From: Phycisphaerales bacterium
Lineage (GTDB): Bacteria > Planctomycetota > Phycisphaerae > Phycisphaerales > UBA1924
Direction: 5' to 3'
Length of the DNA stretch: 64,000 nt
Assembly: GCA_020846975.1 (NCBI GenBank)
Contig: JADLCX010000102.1
Location: 62,001-126,000 of the forward strand
Position 1 is the stretch's first letter, and each line of letters begins with the position of its first letter. The translations under genes were made by a program, and so were the position numbers. Positions 36,047-44,356 of this stretch are shown here, piece after piece. The notes under the pieces were generated by a model. That model did no database searches. It was not told the DNA's origin and worked only from the letters and a program-made list of their open reading frames with translations.

Positions 36047-39000
36047 TTACTTCGGAGGTTGTTCCGGCTTCTCGTCTTTCTTCTTCTTCGGCTTGGGCTT
36101 GTCCTTTGGCGGATCGGTTGTCGGAGGGGTTGTTGGCGGCGGGTTGGAGGGAGGAGCGGGGGGGTTGGCCGCGGGCGGCTTCGGATCCGGCTTCTTGGGC
36201 GCGGGTTTCTTGGGCTCGGGTTGCTTCGGATCCGGTTTCGGCTCGCTCGGCTTCGGCGGCGTGGGCTGCGGGTCGGCCTGCTTGGGTGCCGGCGCGGCCG
36301 GTGTGTCCGGGCTTGGGACCTTGTCCTTGTTCGGATTGAGCAGGTTGTCGAGGATCTTCCCCGGTTCCTTCAGGATGTCACCCGGCGCCTTCAGGATCTT
36401 GTCGCCGAGTTCCTTGATGAACAGCCCGATGTCGAGCTCCGTCTTGGGGTTGTCCATCGATCCCTTGGTCGTGATCGGCACCATCGTCGCCTTGTCGATG
36501 ATCTCGATCCCGCCGGGAATCCCCACGCGGAGCTTGCCCACAGCCTCTTCGGCCAGCGCGAAGAACGGCGCGTACGTCACCACGTTGATCTCGTTCTTCA
36601 CCAGGTCCACCGTGCCGCGGGTGTCGAGCGTGAACTCGCCGAACGGCAGGCTGAACCGGTCGTAGGTCGCCACGCCCTTGTCGATGTTCACCACGAACGG
36701 CTCGATCTTCTTGCCGACCGTCCCCGAGTCCTTCCCGCCGACCTCCTTCAGGATCTTGCCGAAGACATTGCCCGTCGAGAACCTCGCCACGCCCGGGCTG
36801 ACCGTCACCTTCCCGTTCAGTCTGCGCATGTCGTCGTCGAGCGGGACCGTCAGGCGCTCGGTCACCACCGTCGCGGGCGCATCCGGCGGGGTCTTCTCAA
36901 GGCTCTCGATCAGCGGGAGCCCGCCCGCCAGCGCGTCAACCAGCTGCGGTCGGATTTCCATCAGCCGCACATCCACCGGCCCGCTCTGAACGAACACGCC
37001 CTCGCGAAGGTCGCCCTTGAGCTTCGCGGTCGCGCGCGGGCTCGTCGCCGTTGCGTCCAGCGTTCCCGACGCGGTCCCCGCGCCCTTCGAGAGGTTCTGC
37101 GCCGTCGCCCTCAAACTTACCGTCGGTCCCAGCAGCTCGGTCAGCAGCCCGTTCTTCTTCGCGAGTTGGTCCACGATCGGCGTTGGGAACGCGGCGACAT
37201 CCACATCCGCGTTCACCACCGCCTTGTCCGTATCGATCACGCCCGCCGCATCCGCGAGGTTCGTGATCGTGGCCTTCGCGCTCGACGCTCTGCCCGCATC
37301 GGCGCCCGCGCCCGAGACCTTGGCGAAGTTGAGGTTGACCTCGACGCCGGCGGTCGCACCCGGGATCGACTTGGCATCGATCGTCAGGCCTTCGATGGTC
37401 ATCGGCGCGGGACCGCCGCCCGGCCCGTTCGCCCCTCCGCTCGCGCCCGCGGTCAGCATGGTCAGGCTTGGCGTGCTGGCGCTGAGGCCGAGCTCGAACA
37501 CGCCCGCCTTCAGCGGCCCGACGGCCGGCGAGCCTTCCTTGTTCGAGGCCTTCGCCACGCTCAGTCGGTCGATCTTGATCGTGATCGGGCTCGCCTCGCG
37601 CAGCGAAAGCGCGGGGCCGCTCGCCGCCGCGGGCGGCGTCGTGCTCTCGCCCGCCCGCGCCCGGCGGCGCGGGCGGGCGGGCTGCTGAGGTGTCGATGGC
37701 CCGGACACGCTCGCCTCCGCACCGCCGAGCAGGTACTTGTTGATGAACGCGGCGTCCGGTGTCCAGGTGATGGTCGAGGGCTTGGTGAGGTAGACCTTCA
37801 CGTCATCCATCGCCAGGCCGATGTCCGCCCCGCTCACGCGGGGCGAGGTCATCTGGATGTCAACGGCCCGTGCGGTCCCCTGCTGCGGCTTGGCCTTGAC
37901 CCTGACTTCGGCCGTGTCTCCCAGCGCGCCCGTCAGGAGTCCCTGCTGCCCGATCAGACCCTCGGCGTGCGCGGTGCTCAATCCCGCGAGCACGATCTCG
38001 CCCTCGGGGTTGTCGCCAGTCATGGTCGCGCCGGCATCCACCGAGAGTGCGGCGATCTTCTTCTCGCCGGACGTCTTGTCGAGGGCATCGGCGTTGAGTT
38101 TCACCGTCGCTCGCTTGCTCGCCGCCAGTTTCGGGTCCAGCCCCGCCAGCGGCGCGACCACGCTCCCCTTCAAGCCACGCAGCGCGACCGTGGCGGTCCG
38201 CAGAGCGCCGCCTGTGCTCCGCTTGTCCTCCAGCACCACGCCCTCCACCACCGCATCACCCGCCAGCGCGATCTCTACCTTCGCGTCACCGGCCTTTGAC
38301 CAGTCCGGCGCCACCGCGCCCGACGCATCCGTGACCAGGGGGATCTTCGCGGGCTGCTTCACCTCGATGTAGAGCTTCGAGGGCGAGCCGATCTTCATCG
38401 GCGGCGTCGCGGGCGGGGGCGTCGCACCCGGTGCGGCCGCGACCGGCTTGTTCAGCGATGCCAGCACGGGGTCCAGCGCGGCCGCGTTGAGTTCCGCGAT
38501 CAGGACCGCGCTCGAGAGCTCCGCTTCCGCGGCCGCCACCCGCGTCCATACATCAGCCGAGACGCCCTTCCCCGCCGTCTCCACCTTCACGTTCGCGAAC
38601 TGGCCGCCTCCCTTGTCGGCGCCCGCGGGCATCATCTTCACCGTCGCGGTCACGTCGGCACCGATCGCCCCGCGCACCGCCGCGGCGATCGCGCGGCTCA
38701 TCTCGTCCGCGGTCGCGCTCTTTCCGCTCTCACCGAACTTGTCGTTCAGCGAGCCCACGATCCACAGCGCGCTCCGCGGCAGTTTCTTCACCGCGATGGT
38801 GCCCGTGGGGTTCAACTCCACCAGCGCGCCGGGGCCCGTGCCCTTGGGCGCGCCGTTCCTGAGGCCCGCCAGCGTGATGTCGCCTTCGATGCCGAACGGG
38901 CTGCCCCCGTGCGACATGCCCGAGTTCAGCGTGATCTTCGGCGCGGCCCCGGGCGCGAGCACCCCCGCGGCCGACAGCGTGTCCACACGCACCGGCGCCC

Positions 39001-41023
39001 GTTCGCCGCCCATGTCGGGCGTGACGATCAGGTCCGAGACAGTGACCGTCGCCGTCGCGCGCCCGTCCTTCAGCAGCCGTTCCGGCGCCGGGTCCGCGAG
39101 CGAGATCGAAACGTCCTTGATGACCGCCTCCACGCTCCCCCGCCCGCCGATCGCCACCGCCGCGGGCTTGTCGGCCGACGCGCCCGCGCTCATGATCCGC
39201 TGCGCGAGCGGCGCCGCGCTCGCCACCGTCAGCCGGATCCCCTTCTCGCCCGTGGTCAGTAAACCCTTGTCGAGTCGGGCTTCCACATCCGCGTTCAGGT
39301 TCGCGCTCCGCACCGTCGCGGTCACATCGCTCGGTGGCAGCGAGATCAGACCGCCGCCCGCGGGCGCCCCCGTCAGCCCCTTCACATCCGCCCTCGCCAG
39401 CACGTTCACATCGAGCGTCGGCCCGACATCCGCGTTCATGTCCAGCGGCAGCCCGAGTCCAGCCGTCACCGGCGCCAAGAGCGCGGTCGAAACCCCCTTG
39501 ATGTCCGCACGGGCCTCCGCCTTGTCGGCAAACCCCGCGTCCTTCCGCAAAGCCCGCACGCGGCCGCTCGAATCCAGCAGGCCCTCGGCATCGAGCGAGA
39601 GCCGGATGTCGCCCGCGGCCTTCCCATCCAGACTCGCCGTGGTTCCGGTCGCGATCCGGACCGGCTTGCTCAGGTCGTCGATGCTCACCGCCAGCTCGAC
39701 CGGCTCGACCACGAACGGCTTCCACGCGGCGGCCGTGCCCTCCGCGCCGGGCCCGCTCGCCTCCGCGATCGCGACCTGCCCGCTCAACTCCGACACCTTC
39801 ACCCGCACACCCACGTTCGCGCCGCGCCAATCCACATCGCCCAGCGCCGCGCCCGATTTGGGCATCGGCACGCTCAGTTTCTCCAGCGTCAGTTCGATGC
39901 TCGGCGCCGCCGTCAGCCGGATCTTCTCCTTGGCGCTCGCCACGCTTGCCCGCGTCTGGGGCAGTTGTTCCAGGAACGCCGTGGACCTCAGATTCACGGC
40001 CACGGGCTTCTCGCCCTCGCCCCTCAGTACACCATCCTTCAGCGCGAACTTCGCATCGGTCGTCAGACCCGCCGACTCGACCTTCACCAGCCCGGCCAGC
40101 GCGCTGGCGTTGCCATCCACATCGACCACGATGTTCGCGGTCGACCCCACGCCTTCCACCAGCGCGCCCCCGAGTGCGGCGACCGCATCCGCAACGGCCA
40201 CGGGCGCGTTCACCACCGCGAGCTTGATCTTCGCCCGTTCAATGTCCCCCAACCCCGCGCCTCCGGCGGCCGGCGCGGTCTTCACATCCGCATCCAGTTT
40301 CACCGTGACCGCGCCGCCCCCTCCCGCCGACCCTGCTCCGGCGGGTCCGGGAGCGACGGCCGCTCCGGTCAGGTCCGCGCTGGCCTTGACCATCCCCGCG
40401 CCCATGTCCGCATCGACGCTCACATCCCCCTTGAGCCCCTTCACCCCGATCGCTTCCTTGAACCCGTCGTCTTCCTTGCGCACCGTCGCGTCGATGTTGA
40501 GCAGTTTCAGCGTGGCCTTCACCGCCGGCGGCTGATCGCTCTTGGTGCTCGGGCTCGCAGAGCCCGCGCCCTTGCCCCCGCCAGCCGCCGCGCCGCTCTT
40601 GGTCGCGAACGCCCGCTGCAGGTTCGTCGATCCGTCCTTGTATTGCTTCAGGTCCAGGAGCCCCGACGCCTCGATCGTGCCGACATCGATCCGCGACGCG
40701 CTCCACCACCGGCCCGTCAGCACCTGCCACACCGTCACCGGCGCCCTGGCCTCCACCCACGCCGCGAGCTGCCCGCCCTCGTCGAACACCTCCACGCGCC
40801 CCACCTCCAGCGGCGTGAACCACCCGATGTTCGCCTTCCCGACCTTGACCCGGCCCTTGATGTCCGCGTTCACCGCGCTCTCGATCTTGCCCGGCGCGAG
40901 CGAACTCGCGATCGTCGGGGCCAGCGCGATCGCCAGGCCCGCCACGATCAGCACCACCCCCGCCGCGATCACCAGCCGCCTGCGTCCGCGGCCCTTGCGC
41001 TCTGACTTCTTCTGGTCGCTCAT
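36047..41023 (-). CDS. Very large AsmA-like envelope protein
   Basis: A 1658-residue protein; the ATG at 41023 has GGGGAG 8 bases upstream. The N-terminus is basic (MSDQKKSERKGRGRRR), then one transmembrane helix (LVIAAGVVLIVAGLAIALAP), then the AsmA-like opening with VKVGKANIGWFTPLEVGRVE. The bulk is a long run of beta-strand repeats rich in Ala, Val, Lys and Asp, as in AsmA/TamB/DUF748 proteins that form bridges for lipid transfer across the periplasm. The region near residue 1450 (LDTRGTVDLVKNEINVVTY, then PITTKGSMDNPKTELD) is the typical AsmA C-terminal end. It closes with a Pro/Lys-rich low-complexity tail of about 110 residues. Role in lipid transport is inferred from the family. Confidence 0.82.
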   Translation of the reverse strand: MSDQKKSERKGRGRRRLVIAAGVVLIVAGLAIALAPTIASSLAPGKIESAVNADIKGRVKVGKANIGWFTPLEVGRVEVFDEGGQLAAWVEARAPVTVWQVLTGRWWSASRIDVGTIEASGLLDLKQYKDGSTNLQRAFATKSGAAAGGGKGAGSASPSTKSDQPPAVKATLKLLNIDATVRKEDDGFKEAIGVKGLKGDVSVDADMGAGMVKASADLTGAAVAPGPAGAGSAGGGGAVTVKLDADVKTAPAAGGAGLGDIERAKIKLAVVNAPVAVADAVAALGGALVEGVGSTANIVVDVDGNASALAGLVKVESAGLTTDAKFALKDGVLRGEGEKPVAVNLRSTAFLEQLPQTRASVASAKEKIRLTAAPSIELTLEKLSVPMPKSGAALGDVDWRGANVGVRVKVSELSGQVAIAEASGPGAEGTAAAWKPFVVEPVELAVSIDDLSKPVRIATGTTASLDGKAAGDIRLSLDAEGLLDSSGRVRALRKDAGFADKAEARADIKGVSTALLAPVTAGLGLPLDMNADVGPTLDVNVLARADVKGLTGAPAGGGLISLPPSDVTATVRSANLNADVEARLDKGLLTTGEKGIRLTVASAAPLAQRIMSAGASADKPAAVAIGGRGSVEAVIKDVSISLADPAPERLLKDGRATATVTVSDLIVTPDMGGERAPVRVDTLSAAGVLAPGAAPKITLNSGMSHGGSPFGIEGDITLAGLRNGAPKGTGPGALVELNPTGTIAVKKLPRSALWIVGSLNDKFGESGKSATADEMSRAIAAAVRGAIGADVTATVKMMPAGADKGGGQFANVKVETAGKGVSADVWTRVAAAEAELSSAVLIAELNAAALDPVLASLNKPVAAAPGATPPPATPPMKIGSPSKLYIEVKQPAKIPLVTDASGAVAPDWSKAGDAKVEIALAGDAVVEGVVLEDKRSTGGALRTATVALRGLKGSVVAPLAGLDPKLAASKRATVKLNADALDKTSGEKKIAALSVDAGATMTGDNPEGEIVLAGLSTAHAEGLIGQQGLLTGALGDTAEVRVKAKPQQGTARAVDIQMTSPRVSGADIGLAMDDVKVYLTKPSTITWTPDAAFINKYLLGGAEASVSGPSTPQQPARPRRRARAGESTTPPAAASGPALSLREASPITIKIDRLSVAKASNKEGSPAVGPLKAGVFELGLSASTPSLTMLTAGASGGANGPGGGPAPMTIEGLTIDAKSIPGATAGVEVNLNFAKVSGAGADAGRASSAKATITNLADAAGVIDTDKAVVNADVDVAAFPTPIVDQLAKKNGLLTELLGPTVSLRATAQNLSKGAGTASGTLDATATSPRATAKLKGDLREGVFVQSGPVDVRLMEIRPQLVDALAGGLPLIESLEKTPPDAPATVVTERLTVPLDDDMRRLNGKVTVSPGVARFSTGNVFGKILKEVGGKDSGTVGKKIEPFVVNIDKGVATYDRFSLPFGEFTLDTRGTVDLVKNEINVVTYAPFFALAEEAVGKLRVGIPGGIEIIDKATMVPITTKGSMDNPKTELDIGLFIKELGDKILKAPGDILKEPGKILDNLLNPNKDKVPSPDTPAAPAPKQADPQPTPPKPSEPKPDPKQPEPKKPAPKKPDPKPPAANPPAPPSNPPPTTPPTTDPPKDKPKPKKKKDEKPEQPPK

Positions 41024-41110
41024 GACTGAAACTCCCCGCACCAAACGCCCTTCCCGCCCGTTGTTCCCGGCCCGTTGCGTGACTGTATGACCGTTTCGGG
41101 TGTTGGAGAG

Positions 41111-42283
41111 TCACGCCACGGCTTGCTCGTGCTCTCGGTAGAACGCCTCGAACGAGGCTCGGATGGACAGGGGCTGGATCTTGGCGTGGGCGGCGGCGCC
41201 GAGCGTGCGGCGGCGCGCCGGGTCGGCGGCGAGTGAGACGATGGTGTCCGCCCAGCGAGGTTCATCGTCGGCGGGGAGGATGAAGCCGGTGCGCCGATCA
41301 TCGACGACCGTGCGCGGCCCGCCGACATCGGCCACGATCACGGGCAGCCCCGCCGACTGGGCTTCCATCACGACCTGGCCGAGCGTGTCGGTGGTGGATG
41401 GGAACACAAACAGGTCCGAGGTGGCGTAGATCGTGGAGAGCTCGCGCCCGTGGCGGAAGCCGAGGAAGCAGGCGTCCGTTCCCGTGGGGGCGAGGGCCCG
41501 CTGCATCTCGACCCGGTACGGACCATCGCCGACGATCAGCAGTTGGGCGTCGATCCCGCGCGATCGGCACGCCGCGGACGCGATCTTCCACACGCGCGCG
41601 AGCGCGGGCAGGTTCTTCTCCACGCTCACGCGGCCGACGTACAGGACCTTGACGCTCGACGGACGCACGCCCGGGCACCCGCGCCATACGTCGCCGCCGG
41701 GATCGTGAAACGAACTGTGGAACACGGCGGTGTCGATACCCGGGAGCAGGCGCACGATGCGTTCCGGGGAGATTCCGACCCCCTGCATGGCGAGGGCGTA
41801 CTCGTCCGAGCGCGTGAACACGCGGGCGAAGGGCCGATAGAACCAGCGCATGACCCGCGAGCAGGTCCACGTGCACACGCGGTCGTCGAACAGGTGGTCG
41901 ATGTACGCGGGGAAGTCGGTGTGGTACGTGCCCAGGAGCGGAAGCCCGCGCGCGACCGCGTACCTGCGGCCGGCGGTGCCGATCGGTCCCGGCGTCGATA
42001 CGTGGACGCACGTGGGGCGGAGGCGGTCGGCCCGCGCGAACAGGGCGCGGCGGTCGGGGATGGCGAGTTCGAGCTGCGGGTACCCGGGCATCGCGCCCGC
42101 CCAGCGCGGAGCGAGGTTGTGGATGTTGGCCTGTTCGGGGCACTCAAACCGCGTCGAAGTGAGCGCGTGGAGTTCGCGCCCGGCGGCGAGGGCCTGCTCG
42201 GCGATGTTGCGGATGAACCGCGACACGCCGTTGATGTCGCCGAGCGTGTCGGTGAAGAGGCACAGGCGCGTGGATGTCGGCAT
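41111..42283 (-). CDS. Glycosyltransferase family 4
   Basis: A 390-residue retaining GT-B fold enzyme. The ATG at 42283 gives MPTSTRLCLFTDTLGDINGV, the usual nucleotide-fold opening of this branch. Other landmarks: VHVSTPGPIG, GTYHTDFPAYI, KVLYVGRVSVEKNL, IVGDGPYR, FLGFRHGRELSTIYATSDL and the sugar-nucleotide loop SFVFPSTTDTLG-type segment TDTLGQVVMEAQSAGLPVIV. It resembles mannosyl- or glucosyl-transferases such as MgtA/SqdX/PimB that make glycolipids. The acceptor is not known. A hairpin-rich spacer separates it from divergent coaD. Confidence 0.9.
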   Translation of the reverse strand: MPTSTRLCLFTDTLGDINGVSRFIRNIAEQALAAGRELHALTSTRFECPEQANIHNLAPRWAGAMPGYPQLELAIPDRRALFARADRLRPTCVHVSTPGPIGTAGRRYAVARGLPLLGTYHTDFPAYIDHLFDDRVCTWTCSRVMRWFYRPFARVFTRSDEYALAMQGVGISPERIVRLLPGIDTAVFHSSFHDPGGDVWRGCPGVRPSSVKVLYVGRVSVEKNLPALARVWKIASAACRSRGIDAQLLIVGDGPYRVEMQRALAPTGTDACFLGFRHGRELSTIYATSDLFVFPSTTDTLGQVVMEAQSAGLPVIVADVGGPRTVVDDRRTGFILPADDEPRWADTIVSLAADPARRRTLGAAAHAKIQPLSIRASFEAFYREHEQAVA

Positions 42284-42360
42284 GGGGCGCTGTCGGCCCG
42301 CCGACAGCGTGAGGATGCTACCTCCAACCGGGACAGGCAGGAAGCGGCCGCGATCAAAAG

Positions 42361-42403
42361 TGAAAGCCCCGCGCCGGGGAGGCAATCCGGCGAGGGGCTC
42401 TCA
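42361..42403 (-). terminator. Strong hairpin with T-rich 3' side on the minus strand
   Basis: Arms 42365-42377 and 42387-42399 pair with one mismatch (AGCCCC g CGCCGG against CCGGCG a GGGGCT), and pairing extends outwards to 42361 and 42403 with one more mismatch. The loop is nine bases. On the minus strand the stem is followed by TTTCACTTTTG. No minus-strand gene ends here, so it would terminate an unannotated transcript or act as a leader element of the glycosyltransferase gene. Confidence 0.5.
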
Positions 42404-42632
42404 ACAAAACACATCGGGACGCAGGTGGGTTAGTCCCGGTCCCGAGCGTGGCCTGGTCCAAAGCCACGCCGTGTAAAGATGCAATACGGTGCGCGGTTTG
42501 ACCACCTTCGGTCGGTGGTACGCCGTGTTTATCTTTGTTGCACGCTTGACAGATACACCCGAAACAGGCGGCATGTCCCAGAAAGTGGGGGGTGTGTGAC
42601 GGTTGCGCCGCTTGTGCCGACTACGCTTGGCC
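42404..42632 (-). other. Hairpin-rich spacer, candidate small RNA or leader
   Basis: Three more hairpins follow each other: 42415-42420 with 42433-42438 (CGGGAC/GTCCCG), 42446-42452 with 42463-42469 (GCGTGGC/GCCACGC), and 42501-42506 with 42514-42519 (ACCACC/GGTGGT, loop TTCGGTC). Together with the terminator-like hairpin this resembles a structured RNA read on the minus strand. A minus-strand frame of 77 codons starting at 42633 has poor third-position GC and no ribosome site, so I treat it as noncoding. A TTGACA at 42546-42551 on the plus strand could be a -35 box for coaD, but its -10 is poor. No known RNA family is recognised. Confidence 0.3.
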
Positions 42633-43226
42633 ATGGCGAAGGTGAAGGGATCGCGAAGCGTTTCGGGCCGGTCGCGAGGGCGGCACGTGGCCATGTTTCC
42701 GGGCTCGTTCGACCCGGTTTCGTACGGGCATCTGGATGTGATCCGGCGCGGGCGACGGCTGTTCGACGAGGTGGTGGTGGCGGTGGGGCGCAACCCCGGA
42801 AAGGACCCGCTGTTCAGCTCGGATGAGCGCGTGGACATGATCGAGCGGCTGGTGAAGGAGATCGTTCGAGAGGAGCCGCGCGAGGCGAGGCTGCGGGTGG
42901 AATCGTTCGGTGGCCTGACGGTGGACTTTGCCCGTCAGATCGGGGCGACGGTGTTGCTTCGCGGGATCCGAAACCTGTCCGACTTGCAGAGCGAGGTCCA
43001 GCAGGCGCTCACCAACCGGCAGGTGGCGGGGCTGGAGACCGCGTTCGTCGTGGCGGGCCAGGACTTCGCCTACACATCGAGCAGCCTGATCAAGCAGGTG
43101 ACGGCGATGGGGCGGGATCTGGGTGCGCTCAGGACGATGGTGCCGCCGCTGGTGGTGGGGATGCTTCGCGAAAAGAAAAAGGAAGGGCATCCCGCACTCG
43201 CGCGGCTGTTGGATCGGGACGAGTGA
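42633..43226 (+). CDS. coaD: Pantetheine-phosphate adenylyltransferase
   Basis: Fourth step of coenzyme A synthesis: transfers AMP from ATP to 4'-phosphopantetheine. The ATG at 42633 starts a 197-residue protein with a ~20-residue basic extension (MAKVKGSRSVSGRSRGR) before the family start VAMFPGSFDP. The nucleotidyltransferase motifs are FPGSFDPVSYGHLDVI (T/HxGH), VLLRGIRNLSDLQSE and YTSSSLIKQV (the ISSTxxR counterpart; here SSSLIKQ). The N-terminal extension is unusual; a start nearer the GSFDP motif has no ATG closer than MFPGSFD at 42693, which would also work. Confidence 0.93.
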   Translation: MAKVKGSRSVSGRSRGRHVAMFPGSFDPVSYGHLDVIRRGRRLFDEVVVAVGRNPGKDPLFSSDERVDMIERLVKEIVREEPREARLRVESFGGLTVDFARQIGATVLLRGIRNLSDLQSEVQQALTNRQVAGLETAFVVAGQDFAYTSSSLIKQVTAMGRDLGALRTMVPPLVVGMLREKKKEGHPALARLLDRDE

Positions 43227-43321
43227 GGGGGCTGGGGCGGGTTCAGCGGGCCGGGGTTCGTGCTCGGCAACCCGAGTACGTGCGAAGATGCCCAGGCACA
43301 CCGCGGGTACCCTCCCGGCGC

Positions 43322-44002
43322 ATGGACTTTCGCATCATCAGTATTGGCACGCTGGCCGCGCACCCGCTCTGGGAAGAGAAGGGATCGGTGCGCACCGGGC
43401 ACGCGACAACGACGCTGATCCGCGCCGGAAAGAAGACGATCATCGTCGATCCGGGTTTGCCGGCGCAGATCATCGCGGCCCGCCTCCGGGAGCGGGCAGG
43501 GATCGGGCCGGAAGCCGTCACGCACGTTTTTCTGACCGGCTTCAGGCCCGAGACGACGCGGGGCGTGCTCGCGTTCGAGAAGGCGACGTGGTGGATCAGC
43601 CAGCACGAGCGCGAGGCGATCGGTGTGCCGCTGGTCGGGGAGTTGCAGGCGGCCGCCGCGGCGGGGGACGAGGAACTCAAGTCGGCTCTGGAACTGGATG
43701 TCGCGGTGTTGCGGAAGTGCGAGCCCGCGCCGGACCGGATCGCCGACGGGGTCGATCTGTTCCCGTTGCACGGGGTGACGCCGGGGCTGACCGGGCTTTT
43801 GCTGCCGGGTCGGAGCTCGACGACGCTGGTCTGCGGCGATGCCGTGCCGACGGTGGAGCACCTGGAGCGAGGGATGGTGCTCGCGAGCGCGGCGGATGTG
43901 GTCCGCGCGCGGGAGAGCCTCGCCGAGGCGGTCGAGATCGCGGACTACCTGGTGCTCGGCCGCGACAACTGCGTTCCGAACCCGGTGCGCCGACCGTACT
44001 GA
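43322..44002 (+). CDS. Metallo-beta-lactamase-fold protein without metal ligands
   Basis: A 226-residue protein. It follows the MBL order: IISIGTLAAHPLWEEK, TTTLIRAGKKTIIVDPGLPA, THVFLTGFRPETTRGVLAF, FPLHGVTPGLTGLLLPG and TTLVCGDAVPTVEH. In active members the third segment carries HxHxDH; here the same positions read GFRPET. The usual HTPGHT reads HGVTPGLTG, keeping a His but not the ligand arrangement. Only the Asp in CGDAV remains. It is therefore most likely not a hydrolase, and may bind a ligand or a protein. It follows coaD by 95 bases on the same strand. I do not know a function. Confidence 0.8.
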   Translation: MDFRIISIGTLAAHPLWEEKGSVRTGHATTTLIRAGKKTIIVDPGLPAQIIAARLRERAGIGPEAVTHVFLTGFRPETTRGVLAFEKATWWISQHEREAIGVPLVGELQAAAAAGDEELKSALELDVAVLRKCEPAPDRIADGVDLFPLHGVTPGLTGLLLPGRSSTTLVCGDAVPTVEHLERGMVLASAADVVRARESLAEAVEIADYLVLGRDNCVPNPVRRPY

Positions 44003-44356
44003 TCACGAAGTCTTGCGGCCCTCTTCGGCCTCTGGGTAACTCGCCGGTCAGACTCCGCCGCGTCCGACTGCTCGTGCAGCTTGATGATGAGCGATCCGCG
44101 CGTGTGGTGTCGCCTTCGGGTGCCTCTTGGCCACGGGCGATGCGACTGTCGCGAGCAGTGAAAGCTCGGCCGGTCGGCATCGTGCGGGCGTGCCTTCGAG
44201 ATGCGAACCGCGCCGGAGCGATGAGGACATTCTGACGCAAATCCTCCCGTCGGCTTTGCGCGGAGCTCGCTGTTGTCGTGATCTGGGCAGATGCACCTGT
44301 GCACGTCCCGCACAGGTCCCTTTCACCCCAGCCCGTCACCCCAGGAGATCCAACCC
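44003..44356. other. 354-base intergenic region before the lectin/dockerin gene
   Basis: No frame with the codon bias of this genome and no RNA gene is seen. AGGAG at 44343-44347 is the ribosome site of the next gene. It presumably carries that gene's promoter. Confidence 0.4.

Noticed and set aside
42421..42600. Idea that the hairpin region is RNase P, SRP or tmRNA
   Set aside because: None of their conserved core sequences is present.
42401..42633. A 77-codon basic minus-strand frame (MAKRSRHKRRNRH...), briefly considered as a ribosomal protein
   Set aside because: It matches no ribosomal protein I know, has weak third-position GC and no ribosome site, and the region is full of hairpins.
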